Below the pieces are notes generated by a model. The model had not been told where the DNA came from, searched no databases, and worked only from the letters and a program-made list of their open reading frames with translations. The position numbers and the translations under genes are program-made. Below, one piece after another: positions 1-11,255 of a stretch of DNA of 64,000 nucleotides. Position 1 is the first letter of the stretch. The number at the start of each line of letters is the position of its first letter. The DNA comes from Eumeta japonica. Taxonomy: Eukaryota > Arthropoda > Insecta > Lepidoptera > Psychidae. The stretch lies in NCBI GenBank assembly GCA_005406025.1, contig BGZK01000186.1, positions 62,001-126,000 of the forward strand, in the 5' to 3' direction.

Positions 1-129
1 CGGCGTAGGGAGTCACGAGAGGTCACGACACGGGTCGGAACCTCAAGTGACACCGGTGTGCGGAGAGCATCCCGGGAGTTAAACCATTAAAGGTTGACTG
101 ATTTAGGGACTTACTCCTATTTCATTTAA

Positions 130-1250
130 TTTTCAAGGATTTTATTTAATTTTGCCAACCTCAACAGTGAGGTCATCTAGCGGATTTAAGAGAACATTCT
201 GTGGCCTTCTAAGAAAATGGTTTGCGGGAGGAGCCTCGTACAAGGCCGCAGCTGAAATTAGTGGATTTGGGTGATTACCCGCTATTCTGAAGAAACGCTC
301 TGATGCGTCCTCCATATATTTGGAAAATATAGGAAGTTCTAGGTCCCTATAACGGACAGAGTTTTTGAAGTACCATTGTGCGCCAGTCGCTCTTTTGCAA
401 AATTTATTTTGAATTACTTGAAGATCCTGAAGTGCAGTCGGGGTGGCGTGAGCAAAAACGGGACATGCGTATGTCATCACCGGCCTTATGCATATCGTAT
501 ATAAGGCACGCTTATTGTGTAATGATATCTTGGTCTTCCTACCTATCATACCGCTCAGGCGTGACATGTAGAAAATAGCAAGTTTCCTAATACGCTGGAT
601 ATGATCCCTGAAATGAAGATGCTTATCCAACGTGATTCCTTTGTAGTTATGTTGCCAGGGAATGGGAGTATTTTATAGGGGTAGGGGCATTATAAGGGAC
701 AACAAATGTCTTCTTAATAGTGCTATAGTCGAAATAAATGGCAGCTGACTTTTCCGGGTTCAGGTCTATCCTCAAAAGTTGAAACCAATGCGTCAGCTCG
801 TCAATGGCCCTTTGGAGGCGGGATATTATGGGGTTAAAACTAACACTGCGTAGAAACAGCTTTGTGTCGTCCGTAAATAATGCTAGTTGGACGCCTGTTT
901 TCGCACGCCGATGTCATTTGTGTATACAGGGTACAATAAGGAAGAGAGAGTGGAGCCTTGAGATACTCCCGCTCTAATGATTTTTTTGAACGAGATCGTG
1001 TTATCGTGGCGAAATACGAAATGTCTATTATTAATGTACCTGTGTATAATTAGTACTAGACGATCTGGCACCGCTAAGGTGTATAGTTTGTGAATTAAAC
1101 CAGCGTGCCAAACCCTATCAAAGGCCTTAACTACGTCGAAAAATACTGCCATGATTTTATGTTTTCCTTTAAAACCCTCCGATATATATTCGACCAGTAG
1201 GAAGGCTTGTTGAGGGCATGAATGAGAGGAGAATCCTTGAGTGATTTATC
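130..1250 (-). pseudogene. Reverse transcriptase C-terminal half, Jockey copy A
   Basis: Conserved RT blocks are readable in order: AVFFDVVKAFDRVWHAGL (fingers/palm, about 1150-1098), GVSQGSTLSSLLYPVYTNDI (about 960-900) and the catalytic block LFTDDTKLFL (about 885-855). A thumb and C-terminal tail follow, from RDHIQRIRKLA to LDDLTVEVGKIK. The active site reads FTDD where most relatives have FADD. The reading frame is broken several times between 630 and 885. Everything before 'SCPQQA' of the family is lost through the internal deletion. Confidence 0.8.
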
Positions 1251-1261
1251 ACTAACTGTGG

Positions 1262-2373
1262 ATAAATCAGTGTGGAGCCCTTGGTCGGTTCAGGAGCGGC
1301 CCTAAGAGACTGATTCCTAAACCAAGCGTTCTTGTTAGGTGCGGGCGCTAGACGGAATTCACCTTCGGTGGGAGTTCCCTTAGTTTTGTTCCCCAGAGTA
1401 GGGAAATTTTGGATATTATTACCCGGAGGTAATTTCCTAGCTGGCCCGCCCTTGTGAGTCTGTCTAGTATGTTTAATAAATTTTGGGGCTCTTGGGCATC
1501 CCTTATAATTAGCTGTGTGGTTTCGACCGCACAGTATACAATAAGGTTTCCCTTCGGACTCCTTTGTGCGAGTACACTTCTTGGTTCAGTGAGGGACCGT
1601 GCACTTTACACATCGGAGTTGGGCATAACAGCGAGCAGCATGCTCGTAGTTTTGGCACCTATGACACTGTCCAGGCTCTTCCTTTTTGTAGGGAAGCTCT
1701 ACAGTGATGCCCGATAGATCACAAACTTTAGAGAGGTTTTTACACATCTCCTTAGCAGAATCGGTCTTGATCAAGACAAGACCGCGAATAACAGGCTGAG
1801 TGGCCTGCCATCTCTTCCGTGCAGTCTATATACGGAGCAGATGTGAAAACCTTGATTGATAAGATCATTTTTGATCTCATCCATTTGGAATTTGAGAGGG
1901 ATACCCTTAATAACCGCTTTGATTTTTCGTTCCTCATCCAGAGGATGGGCAAGGAACGAGATTTTGTCATTGATTAGCAATCTGGTTAGATTGCTGTAAC
2001 CTTGAATTGAGGGAACAGTTATTTTGATGCTATCCATCAAATGACGTGCATTAGTGTAGTGGATGTGCAACTTGTTGCACTCGGTTGAGACTACACTCCA
2101 TTTGGATTTATCCGTCAGGTAGACCAGGGGAGGGGGCTTGACCTTTGGGGGAGCTACTGGTTTGACACCTGTAGTTTTAGAAGGTGCGGCTTTCTCGCTT
2201 ACCAAAGTATCGATTTTAATCGTATCCTGAGCAGGGTCCGGCGATGCTAACGAATCCATTAGATTTGAAGGTTTAATCGAGGGGAGGTCAAGCTGCATAC
2301 TATTGGAACTGGACCGGGAGTATCTTTTGGACCTATTAGCTCTTTTCCTGAGACTCTTCTTGCACTTAACCAC
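1262..2373 (-). pseudogene. ORF1 (Gag-like nucleic-acid-binding protein) of Jockey copy A, broken
   Basis: A basic, serine-rich start (KRANRSKRYSRSSS) leads into a region like the PRE_C2HC domain of Jockey and X-element Gag proteins (core near LIKITVPS..GYSNLTRLL and KAVIKGIPL). Three zinc knuckles follow: CHRCQNYEHAARC, CVKCTVPH and, after the break, CILCGRNHTANYKGC. A frameshift near 1772 and an in-frame TGA where the family has tryptophan (just after CTVPH, about 1586) interrupt it. ORF1 binds element RNA in related retrotransposons. The reading ends where the internal deletion joins RT sequence. Confidence 0.75.
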
Positions 2374-2399
2374 TTTAAAGCGGTCCTGGTCCTAAGCCT

Positions 2400-3044
2400 C
2401 AGCTCCTGACATTAGAATCTGAGCAACTCGACCCATCATCGGACAGGACACTCGCTACTCTTTTACCCGACGCAGATGGCGATGGTGAAAATGCACGGAA
2501 ATTTTCTATTGGGTGAATTAATACATTATTAGAGTCTTTGTACTTTGATTTGAGTACTTTGATTAAATAGTAAAAGAATTTAAAGCGAACGCTGAAGTGG
2601 TGAAATGCTACGATAGCAAAATTGCATCCAGCATTTATAACGCTATGGCTGAGTGCGAGCACGTCTATCAAGCGAAACAACTAACCAGATTATGATGGAT
2701 AGATATTTTTCCCTCTTGCGGCGAGGGGGTATAAAATGCAAACGCACCCCACGAACCTGTGCGCGCGGGTAGTGTGGGGCTGAAACCCACAAAAAAAACC
2801 CCTGAAGAAAACATCACTGGGTCGGTAATTCTGTTAGCTGGTCTTCTATTCAGCTTCACCGTACGCGGCCGGACAACACACAGGGGTGATGACGGTGCGT
2901 GACTTACCTTGTGGGGGGATCTCTAGGAGATCCCCTTGGCACAGGAAGTCACTGGAACACCAACACGGGTTGAGTCTATTTCTAGTCCTTAGATACTGGG
3001 AGTGGTCCGAGCGTAGGAGGAGATGACCTATATAACTAGATCTT
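2400..3044 (-). other. Presumed 5' region of Jockey copy A and junction with copy B
   Basis: This stretch upstream of ORF1 has no convincing coding sequence. It is GC-richer than the rest of the window and contains a hairpin-like ggggatctctaggagatcc near 2916-2934. It probably holds the internal promoter region of copy A. The boundary with the 3' end of copy B lies near 3000-3050, where the sequence turns AT-rich (taaataaaagagttaattt). Confidence 0.35.
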
Positions 3045-3069
3045 CATTAAATAAAAGAGTTAATTTATA

Positions 3070-4050
3070 GATTATCTAATTATTATTTTGTTTGTTTAGT
3101 TCTTTGAGCCTTTCGACTTCGATTGTGAAGTCGTCAGGCGGATCAGTGATGATATTCCGTGGCCTATGGATAAAATGATAAGAGGGTGGCCCTCTAGAGG
3201 TGAGGGCAGATGCTGCGTTCGATCTGGCCGCGTAGATACAGGGCGGTATCGTCAGTGAACAACGCGACCTGGACCCCTGACGACGTTCGCGGTATGTCAT
3301 TAGAGTAAGCGGAGTACAGAAGGGGAGAGAGCGTGTAGCCCTCAGGTATTCCCGCTCTTATACGTCTTCTAGACGAGTGTGTGTTTTCATGTCTAAACAT
3401 AAAATGTCTGACAGTTAAGTAGTGGTGTACGATGAGTGTGAGACGATCTCGGACTTTTAGGAGATAGAGTTTGTGGATAAGGTCAGCGTGCCATATTCTA
3501 TCATAAGCCTTTGTTACGTCGAAAAAGACCGCTACGGTCCTTTTCTTTGTTTTAAAACTCTCCGCGATATATTCAACTAAGCGGAGGGCTTGCTGGAGAC
3601 ACGAGTGGTTCGGACTAAATCCGAATTGTTCATTAATAATAAGGCCTTTGTCAAATAGATATTCGCTTAAACGTCTTGAGTCTTGAGGACCTTTTCATAA
3701 AGTTTACCTAGAGCGCTCAACAAACTGACAACATAACCGAGATTTCCCAGGCTTAGGGATGCCGATTACCTCGGATTGCTTCCAGACGGGAGGAAAGTAG
3801 CAATTATTAAGGCACGCATTAAATATTGCGACCAAAAGTGATGAAAGAGTTAAGAGAAAGCATTCAATAGCTTTGTTACTAATGCCATCAAGGCCCGGTG
3901 CCTTTTTGGCTTTTAAATCCTTAACGAGTTTTTAAATTTCGTCAAGAAATACTGTGGAAAGATCGTCTCAGAGTTCGAGGGAGATTTTTTGACGGATCTC
4001 CTCTTCGATGAGTGTGATGTATTGGCTGTCGTGTGGTGGTAAAGTGTGAG
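3070..4050 (-). pseudogene. Reverse transcriptase of Jockey copy B with internal deletion
   Basis: Readable blocks include EQFGFSPNHSCLQQALRLVE (about 3635-3576), VAVFFDVTKAYDRIWHADL (about 3540-3484), AGIPEGYTLSPLLYSAYSND (about 3358-3300) and the catalytic LFTDDTALYL (about 3268-3239). Immediately afterwards, near 3222, the sequence jumps to the C-terminal tail (SNAASALTSRGPPSYHFIH ... LKELNKQNNN). The thumb and connection regions are therefore lost. Several stops and frameshifts are present, and no activity is expected. Confidence 0.75.
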
Positions 4051-4062
4051 AACATTAGAGTT

Positions 4063-4694
4063 CTATACTGTCCGCATGCATTCCGCTTTCTCTTGATCAT
4101 CAACCGCGAGAGAGCTATCGGGTTTTTTCAAGTGTGGAGTGAGAATATACCCTTCTGACTTTAAAGCCTTAGTTACTTTCCAAAAGGCTTGGTGTGTGGA
4201 AGAGATGTCTTCCATGAGGTTGCTCCATTCCTCATTTTTGACTTCCATCATACCTGCTCTCACACAACGTTGGAGATCCCGCAATCGGGACCTATTGTTC
4301 TCTCTAGAGGGATATGCGTACGTATGACACAGAGCAGCGTTCTTGGCTCTCAACAATTCTAGAGCGTCCACAGGCAGCTTCCGGCGGTCCACAGACGCCG
4401 GAACCACCCGCGAGCACCTTTTGACTATCGGCCCGATGCGGTTGTTGAGAGCCCCTACAGCTGAGTCAATTTCGTCAGTCGTTTCAATGACGTCCGAGAT
4501 GTTATTACACGCGGTAATATCGACTTCCTCAAGCGCGGTCGACACTCTTTCCATTCAATAATTCTTATCGTAGGTTTAGGACACCACTCGGCGGGAGGTC
4601 CCATCCTTAAAAGAACAGGACGGTGGTCTGAGACGAGTCGATGAACCGGCTCGATACAGTCCACGTTAAAGTGCCACGCCCTTTGTAATGGCAA
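4063..4694 (-). pseudogene. ORF2 endonuclease end and RT linker of Jockey copy B
   Basis: The block LVSDHRPVLLRMG near 4640-4602 is the C-terminal SDH motif of the apurinic-type endonuclease of non-LTR elements. After a frameshift near 4550 the frame continues through a charged linker (MERVSTALEEVDI to EKAECMRTV) that in relatives joins the endonuclease to the reverse transcriptase. The N-terminal endonuclease catalytic residues are not present because the copy is 5' truncated at about 4735. Confidence 0.7.
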
Positions 4695-4735
4695 TATCTA
4701 TAATGAGACGGATAGATCAATCCCGCTGTAATTTA

Positions 4736-4868
4736 TAGATGGCGCACCCGCCTGCACATATGAGCTGCATACATTACAATCGAGGAGGCGTGGCCATGCA
4801 CTTTGCATATTTCACGTATGAGCGCCACATACGCTCGGTACACCGATTCGCGGTCGTACCGTATAGAC
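4736..4868. other. Flank between Jockey copy B and the hAT element
   Basis: This is a short stretch without a gene. Its last eight bases, gtatagac (4861-4868), are the left copy of the target-site duplication of the following hAT element. The host sequence resumes at 7379. Confidence 0.5.
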
Positions 4869-7378
4869 CAGTGTTTTTCAATCTGTGGGTCGCGACCCCT
4901 AGGGGGGTCGCGAAGCCTTACACGGGGGGTCGCCGGCTGAAAGAAAAAGTCGAGGTTCTTACACAACAAAAACACAATTTTAGTGAGCTTGTTTATTTTT
5001 CAAAAGTTTATCAAATTGTGGTGCTATTTTTGAAACGTTAATAATCAAATTGTATTCTAATTGCAGTCTATTCCTCTTTTTAGCTTTAATGTCTACCATT
5101 GAAGAAAATGTCAGTTCACATAAGTATGAAGTGGCGAATGGCACTAATAATTTAAGAGCTTCCCTTGCCAGCTCTGGATATTCGTGTTTTCTTTTTATCC
5201 AAAATACGTTGACACTTTGTGAATAAAATTCTATTTTAAGCATGCCATCAGCGGCTTAATCTAGAAAATAGTCTTTCATTTTTGTAGTGACATCAGCCAG
5301 ATCTATTGATTTGTTCAAAAAAGGGTTTAAAATCCATCTACGCCCATTGTCAGCTTTAGAGTGTAAGTCTGGAAAGTATGCCAAAAGTTTCTCTTGCAAA
5401 TTATGCAAATACTGTACCATGCAAGGAATGTGAGCTGATACTGCAAAATTTTGGTCCGTTGCATTATCTTCAATAATCTTCTGAACATATGGAAAAGATA
5501 CGAACATTTTGTTTTGCAGAGAGGTTAACCCCAAACGAAGTTTTGCGTGAAATGCTTTTACTTTATTTTTCGCTGTTAAAATATTTTCTTCTCTTCCTTG
5601 AAGGTTCTTGTTCAAATTGTTACGGTGGCTAAAAATATCTGCCGAAAATGCTAATTTCAAGAGCCAAATAGGGTCAGAAAAACGAGAAGCATATTCAGAT
5701 TTTGCATTTTGTAAGAACATTAACAATTTAGCTCTCAGTTCCAGAACTCTTGTCAATACCTTTCCTGGGATAGCTACCTGACCTCTTTGTCATAAAGGAG
5801 ATTTTGATGAAGCGAGCCCATATCTTCACAAATGATTCTGAATAGCCGGGTTTGCAAAGCTTTACCTTTGATAGAATTCACAATTTTTATTACCTTCTTG
5901 AGCACGTCATTTAAATCAGAAGGTACTATCTTAGCAGCTAGAGCCTGTCGATGTAGAAAACAGTGTGTCCAGGATATGTTTCGATTTTAACTTTGCAATA
6001 TGTCCACTCTTTTTGCCAGTCATAGCTTTAGCGACATCACTACAAATAGCTATACATTTTTTCCAATTAATATTGTAGGAAGTGATATGAATAAGGAAGG
6101 AATATTACAGGAAGTGCTTCTTTGCAAAATAAATTTCTTTCCTGATACTGGTATCTGCTTCAAAGTGCACAAATACTACTAACTGTGAACAGTTAAAAAC
6201 ATCTGTAGATTCGTCAAACTGCAAAGCAAAATATTCATTTTTCTTTAATTTTTGTACTACTTGTTTTTGAATATACTTGGCCATATCTTTATTCTGTGTG
6301 AAATAGTATTGTCAGAAAGTGGTATATTTTTTAATTTATTTGCCTCCTGCTTACTGGTCATAATTTCACCCATATCAAGTGCTGCTGGTAAAATAAGATT
6401 TTCGGCAATTGTATGTGGTTTCCCTGCTTTAGAAACTCGGTATGTTACTTTGTAGCTAGCTAATAATACTGACTCGTTGATACTGGATGCCTGAAAATAA
6501 ACCAAAAATATAAAAATGAATAGTCAATAAAAATTAAGGATGCGGAACCTTTGCACACCGAAATTAAGTATAATCAAAAGTTGTATACAAACAACAAAAA
6601 ATAAACATCATAAAACATCAACAGTAAAAACAGTAATAATTAGAATAGATTCGCTTTAAGCTTATCGCTTACATGCATTAAGGGTCTTAACAACACTTCG
6701 TGAAGATTAGGAAAACATTATTTTATAACTCACCTGAATTATAGTATTTTACTGCAGACTAACAGCTTTCGACTTTCGTTCAAAGAAATCCAACGGTTTA
6801 TCAGCTTCTTTTTGATGCTTGGTTATGAGACGCCGCATAAGCTTCAAAGCTTATGGGTTTGTCACGTGATAAAACATCGCCGCAAATTACACATTGAGGT
6901 TTATTATTTATAACTGTGAACCCGTATTTCAAATAACTGTTATCATAAGGTCTATTTATTTTTCGGGTTTGATTCACCACCATATCGCTATTGACACGCG
7001 TGCCAGATGTTGAAGGCTTCTTATTTTGAGAAATTTATCAATTTTTGTAACGCGCGGAGTAAGCGAAAAAACCAAAGAACGACGTCCGTACTCCTCGGCA
7101 GTCCTCGGTGTGCTTAACTGAGTGAGAGATGAAATTTGGAACAAACGAACATTGCGGATGGCGCGCGCGGGGCGCTTACTGGCGCCGCAACGACATCGCC
7201 GTCGCAGTTTGGCCCGCGTGAATAAATAGATAAATGTACCAAAATAGAAAAAAAATAATTACCTAACGTATGTAGTCATTTAATTAAATTATTTTTTTGG
7301 CTTTTTATGACACAGGGGGTCGCCAGAATATTTCAACCTGTAAAGGGGTCGCGAAATCAAAAAGATTGAAAAACACTG
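4869..7378 (-). mobile_element. hAT-superfamily DNA transposon (Charlie/ZBED5-SCAND3-like), 2510 bp, decayed
   Basis: The element is precisely bounded. Its left end cagtgtttttcaatc (4869-4883) is the exact reverse complement of its right end gattgaaaaacactg (7364-7378). It is flanked on both sides by the 8-bp duplication gtatagac (4861-4868 and 7379-7386), and 8 bp is the hAT hallmark. Subterminal blocks rich in 'gggtcgcga' occur near both ends, as in many Charlie-like elements. Inside is a nearly full-length minus-strand transposase relic. It sits about 570 bp upstream of the DCPS start codon. Confidence 0.95.
4980..6983 (-). pseudogene. hAT transposase (BED finger, ZBED5/SCAND3-like), multiply frameshifted
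   Basis: In order on the minus strand: an N-terminal BED-type zinc finger region (YGFTVINNKPQCVICGDVLS; after a frameshift KLMRRLITKHQKEADKPL), a stretch with VSKAGKPHTIAENLILPAA, and a core block HCFLHRQALAAK (about 5970-5935) with EDMGSLHQNLLYDKEVR. A helical region (VLELRAKLLMFLQNAKSEYA) and the C-terminal hAT dimerisation domain (EALKLLVPFATSYLCELTFS, KAKKRNRLQLEYNL) complete it. The order and extent match a complete transposase of about 600 aa. At least four frameshifts or stops separate the pieces, so the protein is dead. Confidence 0.9.
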
Positions 7379-7386
7379 GTATAGAC

Positions 7387-7945
7387 CACCAGGGTTCTCG
7401 GCCTCCTATTGTCCCTCTCCCTCGTCAAGGCATAATTTAATATGATATTCATATGTACATCACAATATTTTAGTATTTACAATTAAATACGACAAAACAC
7501 AATAAATACAACAAAACGAAATATTTCAATAAAACACAAACAATAAATATATGCAAACAAATTTTACAAATCCTAATAACTAATGCCTCCCGGCTAATAA
7601 AAAACAACTATTTAAATTATTTAATACACACAAAAAAATCCTTCACCTAAATTTGTTTACATTATTCAAAACATTTATATTTATACATTTATCAAATTTA
7701 ATGTTAGGGGCACGACTGTCCGTAACGGCATAGATGAAATATTCATATATTGTTTTTTGATATACAATTGTTAAAATTTACTATCCATGTCTACCTTATA
7801 ACAGGTTTAAGCTATAACTATTAAAAGGAAGACGTAGAATCCATTTTTTTGAAGAATAAATCAATAAAGGAGATAGTGGAAAAGGTCCTGACTGTAGTAA
7901 TAGCGATTTTGGTTTTTTTTTTCTATCTGGTAACCCTACCACAAG
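7387..7945. other. AT-rich upstream region of DCPS
   Basis: No coding sequence is visible in these 559 bases between the hAT target duplication and the DCPS start codon. The sequence is strongly AT-rich and presumably contains the DCPS promoter and 5' untranslated region. I could not identify a TATA box or initiator with confidence. Confidence 0.4.
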
Positions 7946-8288
7946 ATGTCCGACGGTCAATGCCAAAGCGACGTGTGTGAACCGCCAAGTACAAAGAAAA
8001 TTAAAATCAACAACCAAAATGAAGATCACTCAAACGATATTCATATAAAATTGAAGGATTTCGTACCTGAGAAAATTTTGAGTAACAACACGAATAGAAA
8101 AACTGTATGCGTACTGGGCAAATTTGAGAGTCGACCAGGCGTGGTTTTAGTGATTTTAGAAAAAAACGCATTCAAGGAAGATGAATTAAATAAAGACGGA
8201 TATTTTTCAGTCGAAAACGAAGTGAAAACTCTGTTCGAGAACGACATCTATGGTAATTTTGAGTGTTTCCCAAAGTCCTCCATAAACG
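7946..8288 (+). CDS. DCPS: DCPS exon 1
   Basis: It starts at the first ATG (MSDGQCQSDVCEPPSTKKIK) and ends in phase 1 at aacg|gtaagg. It encodes residues 1-114 and one base of codon 115. A basic PSTKKIKIN patch near residue 16 resembles a nuclear localisation signal, in keeping with the known nuclear pool of DcpS. Confidence 0.9.
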
Positions 8289-11255
8289 GTAAGGCAGGGT
8301 CTAATTTTACCCTTATATTTTCTTTAGCAATTAGATGACTAACGCTTACGTATAATAATGTTAATTATCTATACATGAAGTATTGCTCATTATTCAGTTA
8401 TATATACATGGTGATCAAATATTGACGTGTTAATTTAGCAACAATCCAGTAAAATAAGGAAGTGAAAGTGATATCGTTTTACGTATTTTCCTTATATCGT
8501 CCGTTTGATTGAGACATATGTTTCTTGCATACTTATAATCTACTTCATCAAGCGAATATCAAGCAAGATTAGATAATAATCTAGGTTTTATTTGGTTAAA
8601 AAGGGAAAGGTTTTGAGCCATATATATGCCAAATCAGATCCACAAATCTGATATTTGTCATACCCGATGATGTTATAAGTGATATTATTTTCAAAATATC
8701 CATAAAAGAATGTACATTGCTATTGTTGTATATGATGAATTTAAACAAAAACAACCACATTTGTAATAATTTATAAAATTAAGATTGAGTAACTGGCATC
8801 AATAAGGTATCTAATATTTTTTTTAATGAACAGTCATTAAAAATCTTAACTAAAACAGCAATCAATATACTATATACCTCTATATAATAACCAGAAAGTA
8901 AATAATTTTAATGCAAATAATTTATGAATCAGATTTTGGCCATACACAAATTAAATAGTAATTAAAATAATCTGGTTGTAAAATATTTTTTTTTATTGGA
9001 AGATGAATACACAACTTTTAGTTATTAAAAATCACATTTCTTTTAAATTATTTCTCAAAAACCACATCTGATAATAACCAATTTATATATGATTTAAACT
9101 TTACCATTGCTTAATCATTTAAGTTTCGTTTTAGGTGTAAAAACAACAGTAATATATCCAGCTTCAGAGAAACACATCGCCAAGTATAGTCAGCAACAGA
9201 GGCATATAATTTTGGAGACTAGCGAATTGTACAATAAGTACACTCTACCTCATTTGGAAAAGGAGCAATTTACTCTGCAGGTATTATTACCCTAGATAAC
9301 GTTTATCTATATTTCAAAGTGATAATAAAGGATTTTAGAATGAGGAATTTTACATTAAGATAATATATCAAATTTAATGATGCAATTAATGCAGTATTCT
9401 TTTAAGTACAAATTATAAATTGTCATATGTAATATCAGTCTTATTCATGTCTTGTTTACAGTGGGTCCACAACATATTGGATGGTAAGAGTGAACAAGAC
9501 AGAATAGTATATGACAATAAGTGTGAACGAGAGGGTTTTGTTCTGCTGCCAGACCTGAAGTGGGACGGAGTAACTAAAGAAACACTGTACTTATTGGCAA
9601 TAGTCCGAGCAAAAGGTTTGAAGTCTTTGAGGGATCTCAATGTGGAACATTTACCTCTCCTGAAAAGGATAAGAGACGAAGGAAAGGTATGAAATATTCC
9701 GGCCAATATTCGATACATTAAAAATCTTTGGTGTTTAGAGTGTAGGTATTTTTTACTACACTAACAAAGAATAAATGAGAATTCCGTAATCAGTTTTAAC
9801 ATTTACCGAGTGTTTTTTTATGGCATTTAAGAGGCAAGCAAGCATGTAGCCACTAGTAGATGATTACTGCTATCCATGGATACTGACAATTACAAAGGAG
9901 TCACTAGTGTGTTGTTGGCCTTTTAGAAAAAAAAATAAGCTGTGTGATGGAGGTGAGAGTCAGAAGTAGGCCACTGGAACTCACTTATTGGATGAAACGT
10001 AACAACTGAAGCTGCTACTTCACACCCATATTCTAAAGAGTGTGATATCTCACTGGCCAACTCACCCAATTTCCTTGCTGCAGCCAAGTTGCCTACAGCA
10101 TAGTTTTACAATGTTATGTTTGTTGTCAGGTTTTTATCATACTGTTCCTGGGGACCACCATTCATGTCTTTTATTTCAGATTAAAGAGGTTGAACCTTGA
10201 GTCCTTCGCACTGATTCGAATATGGATTGGAGGTTGTTAATGATTATTTAAACTGATTGCTTCACATGGTCTTTTAGACAAGCAAGTGTTATTGTTCTTA
10301 TAATGATGAATTCTTGTATATCATTAAGTAGAAGTAGCTTTGACTATGCTAAGTGACCTTTGTTGTCAAGTGGTCTATTAAGTAAATATCGTATTGTTCT
10401 TTATGCAAACGCCTCTACAACCAAATGACATGCTATTTGAGAATGAGTAAACCTTTTTAAAGACTGGGATTTCTATTTTCATGTCGTGTAAGATTATTTA
10501 ATATTTATTTTCTCAAAATAATGTATGTATAAAAATATCAATAACAAAAGAAAGTAATGCAAATTATTTTTCTTTATTTATATATGTAGAAACATTTAAT
10601 TATATTGTAAAGTGCGCATTATTGTTATTAGTGTTAGTGAAAAGCACTGAATTGAATCAATTTGTCGATCACAAACATACAGTGGACTCCTCTGAAATGT
10701 GGCCTGTGAATGGTGGCACTAGCACCTCTTGGACAAGTAGATGAACCAAAAAAAATACTTTAGATACTGCCTCTATATGGTTTTATTTTTCATAATGAAT
10801 GATGCTTCTAACCTTAATTTTTCTATGCTTTTTAGAAAAAAGGAGATGGAATATTTATTATTATACCATAATTATTTCATTAGCATATTTTGTCTTTAGT
10901 GTGAAATTTTGTGTTCTTTTTCAAATCAGATCTTATTTCTTTCCAGAAAGCCATTTTTGACAAATATCAAATACCCGGAAGTCAACTGAGAATCTATTTC
11001 CACTATCAACCTTCATTTTACCATTTGCATGTCCACTTCACTTACCTAAAACACGAGGCTCCGGGAATCTATGCAGAGAAGTCACACCTGTTGGACACGA
11101 TCATCAATAACATTGAAATGATGAGTGATTACTATCAAAGAGCCTCCCTGCCTTTTGTTATCCGGGAGATGGATAATCTTTTTAATGTCTATGAGACCAA
11201 TGGTTATATTTCAAGAGTTAAGCCCAATGATAATATAGAGCTAATTGATAAGTAA
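7946..11255 (+). CDS. DCPS: Scavenger mRNA-decapping enzyme DcpS (m7GpppX diphosphatase), four exons
   Basis: The CDS is join(7946..8288, 9135..9280, 9462..9686, 10947..11255), 1023 nt, 340 aa plus stop; human DCPS has 337. Every intron has GT-AG ends and the phases agree. DcpS hydrolyses the cap dinucleotide left after 3'-to-5' mRNA decay, in cytoplasm and nucleus. The N-terminal half (LKDFVPEKIL, VLVILEKNAF, NDIYGNFECFP, VIYPASEKHIAKY) is the swapped regulatory domain. The C-terminal half is the HIT domain, with the triad motif YHLHVHF giving H264, H266 and H268, the central one being the expected nucleophile. The reading ends in IELIDK, slightly longer than the human C-terminus. The stop overlaps a GTAAGT sequence and the next gene starts 23 nt downstream. 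No broken frame is seen, so the gene looks functional. Confidence 0.95.
9135..9280 (+). CDS. DCPS: DCPS exon 2
   Basis: The acceptor is tcgttttag|gtgtaaa and the donor ctgcag|gtatta. It encodes the block VKTTVIYPASEKHIAKY and HIILETSELYNKYTLPHLEK, residues 115-163, which joins the dimerising N-terminal domain to the HIT half. Confidence 0.92.
9462..9686 (+). CDS. DCPS: DCPS exon 3
   Basis: The acceptor is cttgtttacag|tgggtc and the donor ggaaag|gtatga. It encodes residues 164-238, beginning WVHNILDGKSEQDRIVYD and containing VLLPDLKWDG and LYLLAIV, the cap-binding face characteristic of DcpS. Confidence 0.92.
9870..10110 (+). repeat. Probable interspersed lepidopteran repeat in DCPS intron 3
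   Basis: The stretch with tgctatccatggatactg, tgttgttggccttttag and cacccatattctaaagag (the first near 9869, the last near 10023) resembles, from memory, a diverged interspersed repeat common in moth genomes. No ends or target duplication could be fixed. A search against lepidopteran repeat libraries would settle it. Confidence 0.4.
10947..11255 (+). CDS. DCPS: DCPS exon 4 with the HIT triad
   Basis: The acceptor is tttctttccag|aaagcc. It encodes residues 239-340, including QLRIYFHYQPSFYHLHVHFT with the catalytic histidine triad. The stop codon is at 11253-11255. The preceding intron is 1260 bp and carries a lepidopteran-type repeat near 9870-10110. Confidence 0.93.
   Translation, partial: KAIFDKYQIPGSQLRIYFHYQPSFYHLHVHFTYLKHEAPGIYAEKSHLLDTIINNIEMMSDYYQRASLPFVIREMDNLFNVYETNGYISRVKPNDNIELIDK

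Larger units (their letters stand above)
110..2990 (-). mobile_element. Jockey-clade non-LTR retrotransposon, copy A, internally deleted
   Basis: Read on the minus strand the element runs 5' region (about 2990-2400), ORF1 (2373-1262), then directly the second half of the ORF2 reverse transcriptase (about 1250-130). The endonuclease and the start of the reverse transcriptase are missing, so ORF1 is fused to mid-RT near 1250. Several frameshifts and stops make it non-autonomous. The outer ends are approximate because no clear target duplication or poly(A) tail was found. Bases 1-110 are outside the recognisable part. Confidence 0.8.
3045..4735 (-). mobile_element. Jockey-clade non-LTR retrotransposon, copy B, 5' truncated and internally deleted
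   Basis: This is a second minus-strand element lying head-to-tail with copy A. From its 5' side it holds the last part of the endonuclease (ending SDHRPVLL), the linker between endonuclease and RT, the first part of the RT up to the catalytic FTDD block, and then, after a second internal deletion near 3222, only the last ~50 codons of ORF2. ORF1 and most of the endonuclease are absent. Protein similarity to copy A is clear but DNA divergence is substantial, so the copies belong to the same clade but are separate insertions. Confidence 0.75.
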
